Assembly: GCF_016411825.1 (NCBI RefSeq)
Contig: NZ_JAEKMH010000003.1
Location: 124,001-188,000 of the forward strand
Origin: Devosia sediminis
Lineage (GTDB): Bacteria; Pseudomonadota; Alphaproteobacteria; Rhizobiales; Devosiaceae
Reading direction: 5' to 3'
Length of the DNA: 64,000 bases
In this document: positions 8,863 through 16,486 of the stretch, piece by piece
Layout: each line of letters begins with the position of its first letter
How positions within the stretch are numbered: position 1 is the first letter of the stretch
The notes under the pieces: model-generated
The model's database searches: none
Told to the model about the DNA's origin: nothing
What the model saw: the letters and a program-made list of their open reading frames with translations, nothing else
Position numbers and translations under genes: made by a program

Positions 8863-10407
8863 TTACCCGCCCAGGACCACCCGCACGATCAGCGTGACGA
8901 TCAGGACGAAGGCGGCGCCGAGCACGGCCAGCAGCGTGCCCCGCATCAGCCGGTCGGGCGGCCGGCGCATCATGGCCCGATGCTCGGCCATGGTCAGTTC
9001 GGCCTGGGCCAGCAATGTTGGCACGCGGCCGAGAGCCTCGGCCGCCCGGCTCGCATGGCCCACCAGGTCCTCGATGCGGCCCACGGGGCCTTCCTCGCGC
9101 CGGATCCACTCGCCCACCACAGGCTCGGCCACGGTCCAGATATCGAGGTTCGGGTCGAGATTGCGCGCCACCCCCTCGACCAGCACCATGCTCTTTTGCA
9201 GCAGCACCAGTTCAGGACGGGTCTGCATGTCGAAGAGGTCGGTAATGGTGAAGAGCTGGCCCAGCACCTTGGCCATGGAAATATCGGCCGCGGTGCGCCC
9301 GTGCAGCGGCTCGCCGATAGAGCGGATGGCGAGGGTAAAGTCGTCGACCGACTGGCTGGCGGGCACGTAGCCGATATCGAAATGGCGCTGCGCCACGAGG
9401 CGATAATTGCGGGTGATGAAGCCGTAGAGAATGTCGGCGAGGAAGCGCCGTTCGAACTTGCCGATGCGACCCATGATGCCGAAATCGACGGCGATCACAT
9501 CGCCGCTCCGGGGGTCGGCAAAAAGATTGCCCGGATGCATGTCGGCATGGAAATAGCCGTCGCGGATGGCGTGGCGCAAAAAGCTTTGCAGCAGCTTTGC
9601 CGCCAGCGCCTTGCGATCGATCCCGGCGGCGTCGATGGCGGCATGGTCGCGGATCGGAATGCCGTCCATCCAGGTCGTGGTCAGCACGTTCTGCGCCACC
9701 TGGTCCCAATGCACGTCCGGGATGCGGAAGCCTTCGTCGTTCCGGATATTCTCGGCCATTTCCGAAATGGCGGCGGCCTCGAGACGAAGATCGAGTTCGA
9801 GCCGCATGGAATGATCGAGCGTGCGCACCACTTCCGTGGGCCTGAGGCGCCGGCTCGCTGGCGAAAAGGTCTCGGCAAGGCGCGCGCCGGCATAAAGGCT
9901 GTCGGTATCGGCGCGGAAGCGTTCGGCGACCCCGGGGCGCAATACCTTGACCGCCACGATCTTGGGCACCTCGCCCGGCGCGCGCAGCTTGGCCTTGTGC
10001 ACCTGGGCGATGGAGGCCGCGGCGACCGGCTCGCTGATCTCGGTGAGCTGGGCCGCCTTGGGGCCGAGCGCCAGGTCGAGAATGCCGGGAACCAGCGTAG
10101 GGTCGAAGGGCGGCATCCGGTCCTGGAGGCCGGACAGGTCGGCCGCCGCCTGCGCGCCGACAATGTCGGGGCGGGTCGCCAGGGTCTGGCCAAATTTCAC
10201 ATAGGACGGTCCGAGCTTGTGCAGGGCCGCGTTGAGCCGCTCGATGCTGCCGGTCTTGCGCACGTCGCGGCGCTCCACCAGCCGCGCCATGGAAATGCCG
10301 AAGCGCATCATCGGCGGCAGCGACTCTGCAGGCAGCACCGAAAAGGCGCCCTCGCGCGCCAGCACCCAGCCGGCATGGAAGAGACGGAAGGTCGAGCCGA
10401 TGGACAT
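8863..10407 (-). CDS. ubiB: UbiB, ubiquinone biosynthesis atypical kinase/ATPase
   Basis: A 514-residue member of the ABC1/ADCK/UbiB family, required for the aerobic ubiquinone pathway, probably as an ATPase that helps extract lipid intermediates rather than as a hydroxylase. The family-specific KFGQ motif is present in LGPSYVKFGQTLATRPDIVG, as are the kinase-like HADMHPGNLF and AVDFGIMG motifs. The C-terminus has a membrane anchor (LLAVLGAAFVLIVTLIVRVV). It lies downstream of ubiE on the same strand, separated by a 164-base gap holding a compound inverted repeat. Confidence 0.93.
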   Translation of the reverse strand: MSIGSTFRLFHAGWVLAREGAFSVLPAESLPPMMRFGISMARLVERRDVRKTGSIERLNAALHKLGPSYVKFGQTLATRPDIVGAQAAADLSGLQDRMPPFDPTLVPGILDLALGPKAAQLTEISEPVAAASIAQVHKAKLRAPGEVPKIVAVKVLRPGVAERFRADTDSLYAGARLAETFSPASRRLRPTEVVRTLDHSMRLELDLRLEAAAISEMAENIRNDEGFRIPDVHWDQVAQNVLTTTWMDGIPIRDHAAIDAAGIDRKALAAKLLQSFLRHAIRDGYFHADMHPGNLFADPRSGDVIAVDFGIMGRIGKFERRFLADILYGFITRNYRLVAQRHFDIGYVPASQSVDDFTLAIRSIGEPLHGRTAADISMAKVLGQLFTITDLFDMQTRPELVLLQKSMVLVEGVARNLDPNLDIWTVAEPVVGEWIRREEGPVGRIEDLVGHASRAAEALGRVPTLLAQAELTMAEHRAMMRRPPDRLMRGTLLAVLGAAFVLIVTLIVRVVLGG

Positions 10408-10413
10408 CTCTTA

Positions 10414-10541
10414 CCTCTCCCTCTGGGGGAGAGGTCGATCCTTGCGCAGCAAGGAGCGGGTGAGGGGGCCTTGCATCAGGCGACGGGACAAAGGCCCCCT
10501 CACCCGGCCCTGCGGGCCGACCTCTCCCCCAGAGGGAGAGG
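10414..10541. repeat. compound inverted repeat, family A copy 3
   Basis: The outer arms 10414-10437 and 10518-10541 are perfect 24-base reverse complements, each itself palindromic (CCTCTCCCTCTGGGGGAGAGG). Inner arms 10457-10472 and 10491-10506 are perfect 16-base reverse complements (CGGGTGAGGGGGCCTT). The whole 128 bases can fold into a long stem or into two separate hairpins. It lies between ubiE and ubiB and may act as an mRNA stabiliser or attenuator, which is inference. Confidence 0.85.
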
Positions 10542-10571
10542 CGTGGCATCGTGCGTCCCGGAAATTCATGG

Positions 10572-11348
10572 TCAAATCTTCCAGCCCGAAAACAGCGTGG
10601 CGATATTGCCGGTAAAGCTCTGGAACTTTGTGCGCTTGAAGCCGGCTTTGCCGAGCATGGCGGTGAATTCCGGCGGGGCCGGGAACTTGCGGATGCTTTC
10701 GATGAAATACTGATAGGGCTGGGCGTCGCCGGTGACGACCCGGCCAAGCGGCGGGATCACGGCGTCGGAATAGGTCCGATAGGCGGCGTCGAAGCCGGGC
10801 ACGTCGACCTGGGAGAATTCGAGCACCAGGATACGGCCGCCGCGCTTGAGGACGCGATGGGCCTCGTCCAGCGCCTTTTGCACGCGTGGCACGTTGCGAA
10901 TGCCGAAAGCGATCGTATAGGCGTCGAAAGTGTTGTCCGCGAAGGGCAGCTCCTCGGCATTGGCTTCGCGGAACTCGACCTGGCCCGGATAGCGCCAGGA
11001 TTTTGCACGCTCGGCGCCGACCCGCAGCATGTCGGCATTGATGTCGGAGACCACGACCTCTGCGTAACCGAGCGATGCATTGACGATGCGCTCGCCGATA
11101 TCGCCGGTGCCCCCCGCCATGTCGAGCACCTTGTAGGGGCGGCTGCCGGCCTTGGGAGGGGCCAGTTCGGCCACCATGGCATCCTTCCAGAGGCGGTGAA
11201 CCCCCATGCTCATCAGGTCGTTCATGAGGTCATAGCGGTCGGCCACATCGTGGAAGACCTGGTTGACGAGGCCCTGCTTGTCTTCCATGGCGACGGTGCG
11301 TTCGCCGAAATGCGTGGTTTCGCTGGACTGGGTCATGAAAGGCCTCAT
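10572..11348 (-). CDS. ubiE: UbiE, demethylmenaquinone/ubiquinone C-methyltransferase
   Basis: SAM-dependent methyltransferase acting at C2 of the benzoquinol ring in ubiquinone synthesis (and on demethylmenaquinone where present). It has 258 residues; motif [16 protein letters not shown], and the UbiE/COQ5 signatures [18 protein letters not shown] near residues 39-56 and [20 protein letters not shown]. The N-terminus [20 protein letters not shown] has a second possible ATG at residue 5. Divergent from mutM across 86 bases that contain a TATATAA stretch, and upstream of ubiB. Confidence 0.95.
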   Translation of the reverse strand: MRPFMTQSSETTHFGERTVAMEDKQGLVNQVFHDVADRYDLMNDLMSMGVHRLWKDAMVAELAPPKAGSRPYKVLDMAGGTGDIGERIVNASLGYAEVVVSDINADMLRVGAERAKSWRYPGQVEFREANAEELPFADNTFDAYTIAFGIRNVPRVQKALDEAHRVLKRGGRILVLEFSQVDVPGFDAAYRTYSDAVIPPLGRVVTGDAQPYQYFIESIRKFPAPPEFTAMLGKAGFKRTKFQSFTGNIATLFSGWKI

Positions 11349-11434
11349 TAGCCGTCGTCAAAGTTCTGGCGCACCATATATAAGGCATGGATGAATGCCC
11401 ATGGCACAAAGCCGCGCAGGGTGAAGGAGATTGC

Positions 11435-12319
11435 ATGCCCGAACTGCCCGAGGTGGAAACCGTGCGCCGGGGCCTGGCGCCCTGGCTTGAAGGCGCCACC
11501 ATCGAGAGCGTCACGCTCAACCGCAAGGACCTGCGCTTCCCCTTTCCCGAAGGGCTGAAGGCGGCGCTGGAAGGCCAGCACGTGAGCCATGTGGGGCGGC
11601 GGGCAAAATACCTTCTCATGACCCTGGGCAACGGCAAGACGCTGCTGAGCCATCTGGGCATGACCGGCTCCTGGCGTTTTGCCGAGCACGGCATCGACAA
11701 GCCGCCGCGCTACTACGAACCGGGCACCGAGCCCAAGCACGACCACATGGTCTGGGCGCTATCGCACCCCACCCACGGCAAGAGCCATCTCATCTATGCC
11801 GACCCAAGGCGGTTCGGTTTCATCGATCTCTATGACGACATCGAGGAAAGTCCCTATCTCAAAGGACTGGGGCCCGAACCGCTGGGCAATGAATTTTCCG
11901 CCCGGCAGATGGCCGCCGCCTTTGATGGCAAGAAGGCGCCGATCAAGGCGGCACTGCTCGACCAGCGCGTGGTGGCGGGCCTGGGCAATATCTATGTCGC
12001 CGAGGCCTTGCACCGGGCGCATATCCTTCCCACCGTGGAAGCGCGAACCCTGGTCACCAAGACGGGAAAGCCCAAGAAGGCACTCGAGGAGCTCGCCTAT
12101 GGCGTGCGCGAAGTGTTGACCGCGGCCATCGAGGTGGGCGGCTCGACCATCCGCGATTTCCGGAGCACCAGCGGAGAGGGCTATTTCCAGCACAATTTTG
12201 CCGTCTACGACCGCGAGGGCGATCCATGCCCGACCCCGCTCTGCACCGGTGTGGTGAAACGGATCGTCCAGTCGGGCCGCTCGACCTTTTATTGCCCGGT
12301 GTGCCAGAAGCGGCATTAG
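11435..12319 (+). CDS. mutM: MutM/Fpg, formamidopyrimidine-DNA glycosylase
   Basis: Excises 8-oxoguanine and ring-opened purines from DNA and nicks the strand (beta/delta-elimination). The 294-residue product begins MPELPEVETVRRGL; after Met removal, Pro is the Schiff-base nucleophile and Glu3 the proton donor. The C-terminal zinc finger (CPTPLC ... FYCPVCQKRH) has all four cysteines. An in-frame ATG 16 codons upstream is rejected because the N-terminal proline must be exposed and GAAGGAGA precedes ATG 11435. Divergent from ubiE and upstream of rpsT. Confidence 0.97.
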   Translation: MPELPEVETVRRGLAPWLEGATIESVTLNRKDLRFPFPEGLKAALEGQHVSHVGRRAKYLLMTLGNGKTLLSHLGMTGSWRFAEHGIDKPPRYYEPGTEPKHDHMVWALSHPTHGKSHLIYADPRRFGFIDLYDDIEESPYLKGLGPEPLGNEFSARQMAAAFDGKKAPIKAALLDQRVVAGLGNIYVAEALHRAHILPTVEARTLVTKTGKPKKALEELAYGVREVLTAAIEVGGSTIRDFRSTSGEGYFQHNFAVYDREGDPCPTPLCTGVVKRIVQSGRSTFYCPVCQKRH

Positions 12320-12332
12320 TCACCACGAACAC

Positions 12333-12421
12333 CGTGCCCCCTCGGGCTTGACCCGAGGGCCTGCCGCGACGATCCCATGGGTGGCGAGTTGTCCTCGGGT
12401 CAGGCCCGAGGACGGCATCGG
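12333..12421. repeat. palindromic intergenic repeat, family B copy 1
   Basis: Two imperfect hairpins, CCCTCGGGCTTGACCCGAGGG near 12340 (CCTCGGG pairs with CCCGAGG) and GTCCTCGGGTCAGGCCCGAGG near 12393-12413, point at each other and flank about 30 unrelated bases. Related paired hairpins occur near 32996-33070. Confidence 0.65.
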
Positions 12422-12471
12422 GTGAATGAACAGAACTGGGGCCGACACTGCAGACTTGGTCCTGAATCCAG

Positions 12472-12500
12472 TTGACGACCCCCGCTCAATCTCCTATAGA
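12472..12500 (+). promoter_or_regulatory. sigma-70-type promoter of rpsT
   Basis: TTGACG (12472-12477), a 17-base spacer and TATAGA (12495-12500) give an almost ideal housekeeping promoter, pointing at rpsT about 100 bases downstream. Transcription would start near 12507, so the rpsT mRNA has a leader that includes the hairpin at 12512-12528. Confidence 0.75.
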
Positions 12501-12511
12501 CCCCCCGACTT

Positions 12512-12528
12512 GGCGGCAGCGTGCCGCC
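12512..12528 (+). promoter_or_regulatory. hairpin at the start of the rpsT leader
   Basis: GGCGGCA (12512-12518), loop GCG, TGCCGCC (12522-12528) form a perfect 7-base-pair stem immediately after the predicted transcription start. S20 synthesis is translationally self-controlled in other bacteria; whether this stem takes part is inference. It is followed by GCTTTCATTTC, not a run of T, so it is not a clear terminator. Confidence 0.45.
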
Positions 12529-12604
12529 GCTTTCATTTCATCCCGGCAGGTTGCGGCGTCAAATGGCGCGGTTTCTGCCGGTTGGACGACCCAAGAGGAC
12601 CGAA

Positions 12605-12871
12605 ATGGCCAATACGCCGTCAGCCAAGAAGGCGACCCGCAAGATTGCTGCCCGCACCGCGATCAACAAGTCGCGTCGTAGCCGCGTGCGCACCTTCATC
12701 CGCAAGGTCGAGGAAGCGATCACCTCCGGTGATCACGCCGCTGCCTTCGCCGCCCTCAAGGCTGCCGAGCCCGAGATCCACCGCGCTGCCGGGAAGGGCA
12801 TTGTCCATGCCAACCTGGCCTCGCGCAAGGTGTCGCGCCTCAACAGCCGCGTGAAGGCCCTGGCCGTCTGA
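12605..12871 (+). CDS. rpsT: 30S ribosomal protein S20
   Basis: An 88-residue basic protein, [20 protein letters not shown]..., that binds 16S rRNA in the small subunit. The lysine/arginine-rich N-terminal helix ([18 protein letters not shown]) and C-terminal [19 protein letters not shown] are typical, and the length matches the family (85-90). ATG 12605 is preceded by CAAGAGGACCGAA. A good promoter lies about 105 bases upstream and a rho-independent terminator about 50 bases downstream, so it is a monocistronic unit. The rpsT-dnaA neighbourhood is common in alphaproteobacteria. Confidence 0.97.
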   Translation: MANTPSAKKATRKIAARTAINKSRRSRVRTFIRKVEEAITSGDHAAAFAALKAAEPEIHRAAGKGIVHANLASRKVSRLNSRVKALAV

Positions 12872-12921
12872 TTTCGGACGGTTCCGGCGCTTCCTTTCGA
12901 GCTGCCGTCGCATTACAATCT

Positions 12922-12944
12922 GGGCTCCGTCAGGAGCCCTTTTT
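12922..12944 (+). terminator. rho-independent terminator of rpsT
   Basis: GGGCTCC (12922-12928), loop GTCA, GGAGCCC (12933-12939), then TTTTT (12940-12944). Perfect 7-base-pair GC-rich stem with a U-tract, 50 bases after the rpsT stop. Confidence 0.93.
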
Positions 12945-13775
12945 GTTGTATGGTAGCCGGGCAGGTTTTTTCGTCGTCCCAATGTCATATGTTAATTCCA
13001 TGACAATTCCGCACTCCCTGGAACGAAGGGTGAAGGCGGGATTTTTATGAGTTATGACAAAGAGTTGAGCGGGCCGTTCTGCGCGTGAAACCGCCCGTCT
13101 TTGTTGTTCCTCAAACCTGCTCAGAAATAAATTTTTAAGTCTTCGGCGCGAGCTAAGTGTTGGAATCTGCGTTGAGTCACAGGCCCTTGCCGGAGGGTGG
13201 ATTTCGGCGGCGGACAACCCCGAAAAACGCGGTTCCGAGTCAAGACCCTTTTTCAACGATTCACGTCTTGCTGCTCCAATTTCTGGCCTCTAAGGTGATC
13301 TGGCTGACGGGGAAAAAGAGGGGTGGAACGACCCTCCCGAACCGTCGGTCGACCTCCGAAGCGGAGGTTGGGTTTGGGGCAGTTCCGGCAGTCCTGCCGG
13401 AGATTTCAGCCAAGTATTTTGGGTTCGGTTGCTCTTGCGGCAACCAGTCAATTTGAGTTGGCAGCGTTCATTCGCCCGTCGGCCGGGGTCGTCGGGTTCA
13501 AGTGACAGGTCAAGTAGGAAACGGTGGCGTCAGTCACCGGGCAGGATGAGTGCGTCCCGTGCGAACGGGCGGGGGTAAAGCCGTGTCCACAAACAACCGG
13601 GCCATCAGGGACCCGGAAGGACACAACAAACAAGAACAGGGCTACCGGCTTTGCGGGCCGGGCAGCAGCAAACATGGGGCTAGACACGATGATGCAGGCG
13701 ACCGCGGGACGGGATGATTGGGCCAGTGCCAATTCTCCATCCCCCACTTCTTCCACCAAAGGCGGCACCCCTGTC
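12945..13775 (+). other. long non-coding region upstream of dnaA with clustered hairpins
   Basis: About 830 bases without a convincing gene. The first 200 bases are relatively AT-rich (for example AATAAATTTTTAAG near 13126-13139). Then come stems ACCTCCG/CGGAGGT (13352-13368), TCCGGCAG/CTGCCGGA (13384-13401), GGTTGC/GCAACC (13427-13445) and CGGTG/CACCG (13522-13539). An open frame extends dnaA upstream to GTG 13524, but codons before 13776 lack the strong GC3 bias of the gene. The region probably holds the dnaA promoter and leader. A single weak DnaA-box-like match (GTGTCCACA near 13581) is not enough to call an origin. Confidence 0.5.
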
Positions 13776-15230
13776 ATGACCAGTTCCGAACTCGCTTCTC
13801 CCGATCATCGCGATCTCTGGGTGCGGGTACGCGCCCGTCTCAAGGCGGCGGTCGGCGAGGACGTCTTCACTTCCTGGTTCGCCCGCCTCGAGCTCGAGGA
13901 AATCGTCGACGATCTGGTCCACCTCTCCGCCCCGACGCGCTTCCTGTGCTCCTGGGTGCAGTCGAACTATGCCGACCGCATCGTCGAAGCCTTCCGCAAT
14001 GACATTCCCGAGGCGGCCCGGCTGCAGGTGACCATGCGCGTCAACGGCCAGGCCCGCCCGCGCCTCGCGCCGGTGGCCGAAGTTGCCGCCGAAGCGCCCG
14101 CCGCCCAGCAGGCGGCGCCTGCACCGGCAGCCGTGGCCGCAGCAACGCCGCGCCTCTTGCGCGATACGGCCAAGAGCGGCGACGCCCTCAATGGCAGCGC
14201 CATCGATCCGCGCATGACCTTCGAGACCTTTGTCGCCGGCTCGGCCAATGAGATGGCCTTCGGCGTCGCCAAGCAGATTGCCAGCGCCGCCATCAACAAT
14301 GCCGTGACCTTCAACCCGGTCTATATCCATTCGACCGTGGGCCTCGGCAAATCCCACCTGCTCAACGGCATCGCCCATGCGGTGAGCCAGGCGGACCCGT
14401 CCAAGAACATCGTCTATCTGACGGCCGACCACTTCATGTACCATTTCATCACCGCCGTGCAGCGCCAGAGCGCGCTCGGCTTCAAGGAATGGCTGCGCCG
14501 GGTCGACCTCCTTTTGATCGACGACATGCAGTTCCTCCAGGGCAAGTCCGCCACCGAATTCGGCCACACCCTGGGCACCCTGCTGACCGGGGCTAAGCAG
14601 GTCGTGGTGGCCGGCGACGCCCCGCCGCGCGATCTCGAAATGCTCGACGAGCGCGTCCGCTCGCGGCTCTCGGGCGGTCTTGTCGTGCCGATCACCTCCT
14701 TTGACCAGGACCTGCGCCGCGACATCGTGCAGCGCCGTGCCGACCAGGCCAGCGCCCGCTTCGGCCTCCACTTCCCCGGCCCGGTGGTCGATTACATCGC
14801 CCGCTCGGTGATCAGCCATGGCCGCGATCTCGATGGCGCCGTCAATCGCCTCGTCGCCGCCTATCAGCTGACCGGCGAACTGGTCACCGTGCCCCTGGCC
14901 GAAAAGACTCTGGCCGATCTGATCCGGGCCCGCGACGCCAAGCGCGTCCGCATCGAGGACATCCTCAAGGTCGTCTCGCGCCACTACAAGGTGCCGCGCA
15001 ACGAACTGCTCTCGGCTCGCCGTTCGCGCGATGTGGTGCGCCCGCGCCAGATCGCCATGTATCTGGCCAAGGCTCTGACCTCGCGCTCGCTGCCCGAAAT
15101 CGGCCGGCGCTTCGGTGGCCGCGACCACACCACCGTCCTCCACTCGGTCCGCAAGGTCGAGCAAATGATCAAGGACGACCTGGAGCTGGGCCAGGAAATC
15201 GAACTCCTGAAGCGCATGCTGGAGGAATAG
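13776..15230 (+). CDS. dnaA: DnaA, chromosomal replication initiator
   Basis: AAA+ ATPase that binds DnaA boxes and opens the origin. With start ATG 13776 it is 484 residues: domain I begins [20 protein letters not shown], a short Ala/Pro-rich linker lies near residues 95-130, Walker A is at 186-193 (STVGLGKS), Walker [10 protein letters not shown] near 246-254, sensor/arginine finger RSRLSGGL, and the DNA-binding signature [16 protein letters not shown] begins at 447. In-frame starts at 13524, 13674 and 13689 exist, but the weak codon bias there and AAAGGCGG upstream of 13776 favour the shorter form. The first glycine of the usual G-x4-G-K-[ST] Walker A is serine here. Confidence 0.95.
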   Translation: MTSSELASPDHRDLWVRVRARLKAAVGEDVFTSWFARLELEEIVDDLVHLSAPTRFLCSWVQSNYADRIVEAFRNDIPEAARLQVTMRVNGQARPRLAPVAEVAAEAPAAQQAAPAPAAVAAATPRLLRDTAKSGDALNGSAIDPRMTFETFVAGSANEMAFGVAKQIASAAINNAVTFNPVYIHSTVGLGKSHLLNGIAHAVSQADPSKNIVYLTADHFMYHFITAVQRQSALGFKEWLRRVDLLLIDDMQFLQGKSATEFGHTLGTLLTGAKQVVVAGDAPPRDLEMLDERVRSRLSGGLVVPITSFDQDLRRDIVQRRADQASARFGLHFPGPVVDYIARSVISHGRDLDGAVNRLVAAYQLTGELVTVPLAEKTLADLIRARDAKRVRIEDILKVVSRHYKVPRNELLSARRSRDVVRPRQIAMYLAKALTSRSLPEIGRRFGGRDHTTVLHSVRKVEQMIKDDLELGQEIELLKRMLEE

Positions 15231-15235
15231 TCAGC

Positions 15236-15345
15236 GGCCGCGCTGCGCGCGGTCAAATCGGTCCGGTGGACCGATTTGAGCTGACTATGCCCGAAGCGCT
15301 ATGCGCGCAGGGCCAGTTGGCCGCGCTGCGCGCGGTCAAAACCCT
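15236..15345. repeat. repeat cluster downstream of dnaA
   Basis: GCCGCGCTGCGCGCGGTCAAA occurs twice in direct orientation (about 15237-15257 and 15322-15342). Between them CAAATCGGTCC (15254-15264), loop GGT and GGACCGATTTG (15268-15278) form a perfect 11-base-pair hairpin. No T-run follows, so this is a repeat element rather than a standard terminator, though it could end dnaA transcripts with Rho or protect their 3' end. Confidence 0.7.
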
Positions 15346-15433
15346 CCGGTGGAGCGAATTTAGGACATCACGGAGACCTATGTTCGAAGGGCACGAAGCC
15401 TCGATTTCCTGACCGGCTGCGCATTGTGGCGCC

Positions 15434-15853
15434 TCACTCCCGCCGCTCGGCCCGCTTCCTGAACTGCTTGTCGGTATGCCGGCCGGCATAGGCCTCGTCG
15501 AGTTCGTTGATGATGGCCTCGCCATCCTGCTTGGCCACGCGCTTCAGGATTTCGTCGATCTTGGCTTCCATGCGGTCGTCGCCCTCTTTCGATTGCGGCG
15601 AGCCGACATGGAGCAGGATGGCGAGGCCGCCGACCTGCCAGAGCAGTTGCAGGAATTCGGACTGCCAGTTTTCCAGCGTGTCGCGCATCATTTCGATCAC
15701 ATACGGCCCGGCCTCCGCGGCCTGGCCATGGCTGGCCTGTTCCTGGGCGAAGGCGAACCAGCCGAAAAGCCAGTGGCCAATGATGGAAATGAGGAAAAAG
15801 CCCAGCGTCACCCAGGCATAGCTATATCGGCTCCAGATCGAGTGTCCCGGCAT
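15434..15853 (-). CDS. DUF6766-like membrane protein
   Basis: A 139-residue protein with one clear membrane segment near residues 10-30 (YAWVTLGFFLISIIGHWLFGWFAF) and a second hydrophobic stretch after the ENWQSEFLQLLWQVGGLAILLHVGSPQSKE motif, which resembles the ENWESEFLQM block of DUF6766 proteins. The tail is charged (RMEAKIDEILKRVAKQDGEAI). The start at 15853 has GAGGAGGC upstream; a longer open frame lacks such a site. Function unknown. It is inserted on the opposite strand between dnaA and dnaN. Confidence 0.65.
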   Translation of the reverse strand: MPGHSIWSRYSYAWVTLGFFLISIIGHWLFGWFAFAQEQASHGQAAEAGPYVIEMMRDTLENWQSEFLQLLWQVGGLAILLHVGSPQSKEGDDRMEAKIDEILKRVAKQDGEAIINELDEAYAGRHTDKQFRKRAERRE

Positions 15854-15980
15854 GTTCGCCTCCTCGTGTTGCCGGGGCGAACGGCGGGCCGCCGATCTGG
15901 TTGCAAGCCAGACGCGACTGACCTGTGCGGAACCGCAAAGGTGCCTTAATCTGACCCGATCCGCCCGGCAGAGACTGCGC

Positions 15981-16364
15981 ATGGTTCGCTTCGCACTTTT
16001 TGTTCTTCCGTTGTTTTTCCCGGTCGCCTCCGCTGCTGCCGGACAGGCGCCCACGCCTGCCGACCTGGCCCAGCAGAACCTGGCCATCGCCGTCTCTGTG
16101 CAGGAGCAGTTGCTGGCCTGCTGGAGCCTGCCGCCGGGCTACGAGGACAAGCGCATTTCGGTGGGCCTCGCCTTTTTCGGCGACGGCACGCTCGATGGCG
16201 AGCCCTATGTCGAACTCGACAGCGTGCGCACGGCTGGCCAGTATCCGGTCTTCATGCAATCCATCGCCGCGGCCATTGCCGCCTGCCTGCCCTTCGAGGG
16301 TCTCGGAGATCTGGGCGCGGGGAGCGGCGAACGCTTCGACATCACCGTACATTTCCAGAGCTGA
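15981..16364 (+). CDS. secreted protein with TolA/TonB C-terminal-like domain
   Basis: A 127-residue protein: MVRFALFVLPLFFPVASAAAG is a signal peptide with likely cleavage after ASA-A. The mature part (QEQLLACWSLPPGYEDKR, then VGLAFFGDGTLDGEP, then IAAAIAACLPFEGL, FDITVHF) follows the pattern of the periplasmic C-terminal domain of TolA-type proteins, including the paired cysteines, but without the long TolA helix or membrane anchor. It could interact with envelope partners; that is inference. An upstream in-frame ATG is unlikely because the signal peptide starts at 15981. It lies between dnaA and dnaN. Confidence 0.6.
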   Translation: MVRFALFVLPLFFPVASAAAGQAPTPADLAQQNLAIAVSVQEQLLACWSLPPGYEDKRISVGLAFFGDGTLDGEPYVELDSVRTAGQYPVFMQSIAAAIAACLPFEGLGDLGAGSGERFDITVHFQS

Positions 16365-16486
16365 AGTCCACAGCTTGGGTGCGACGAGAAGCCCTGTCGG
16401 CCTTGCCAATTCCTTATGAAACTGTAAACGTCCCAACCCCGGCGGCTGCCGGATTTGCTGTGCGTAAGCCCCAGGAAGAACGGTCC

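Noticed and set aside
12930..13456. Two short open frames (about 100 codons each) in the gap between rpsT and dnaA
   Set aside because: Codon use is unlike the genome, there are no ribosome-binding sites, and the frames run through hairpins; the region is better read as non-coding.
13485..13515. GGTTCAAGT resembling a tRNA T-loop
   Set aside because: No matching acceptor, D or anticodon stems could be drawn around it.
13575..13600. DnaA-box-like GTGTCCACA as evidence for oriC
   Set aside because: Only one imperfect match (7 of 9) was found and no cluster; in this order oriC is often elsewhere on the chromosome.
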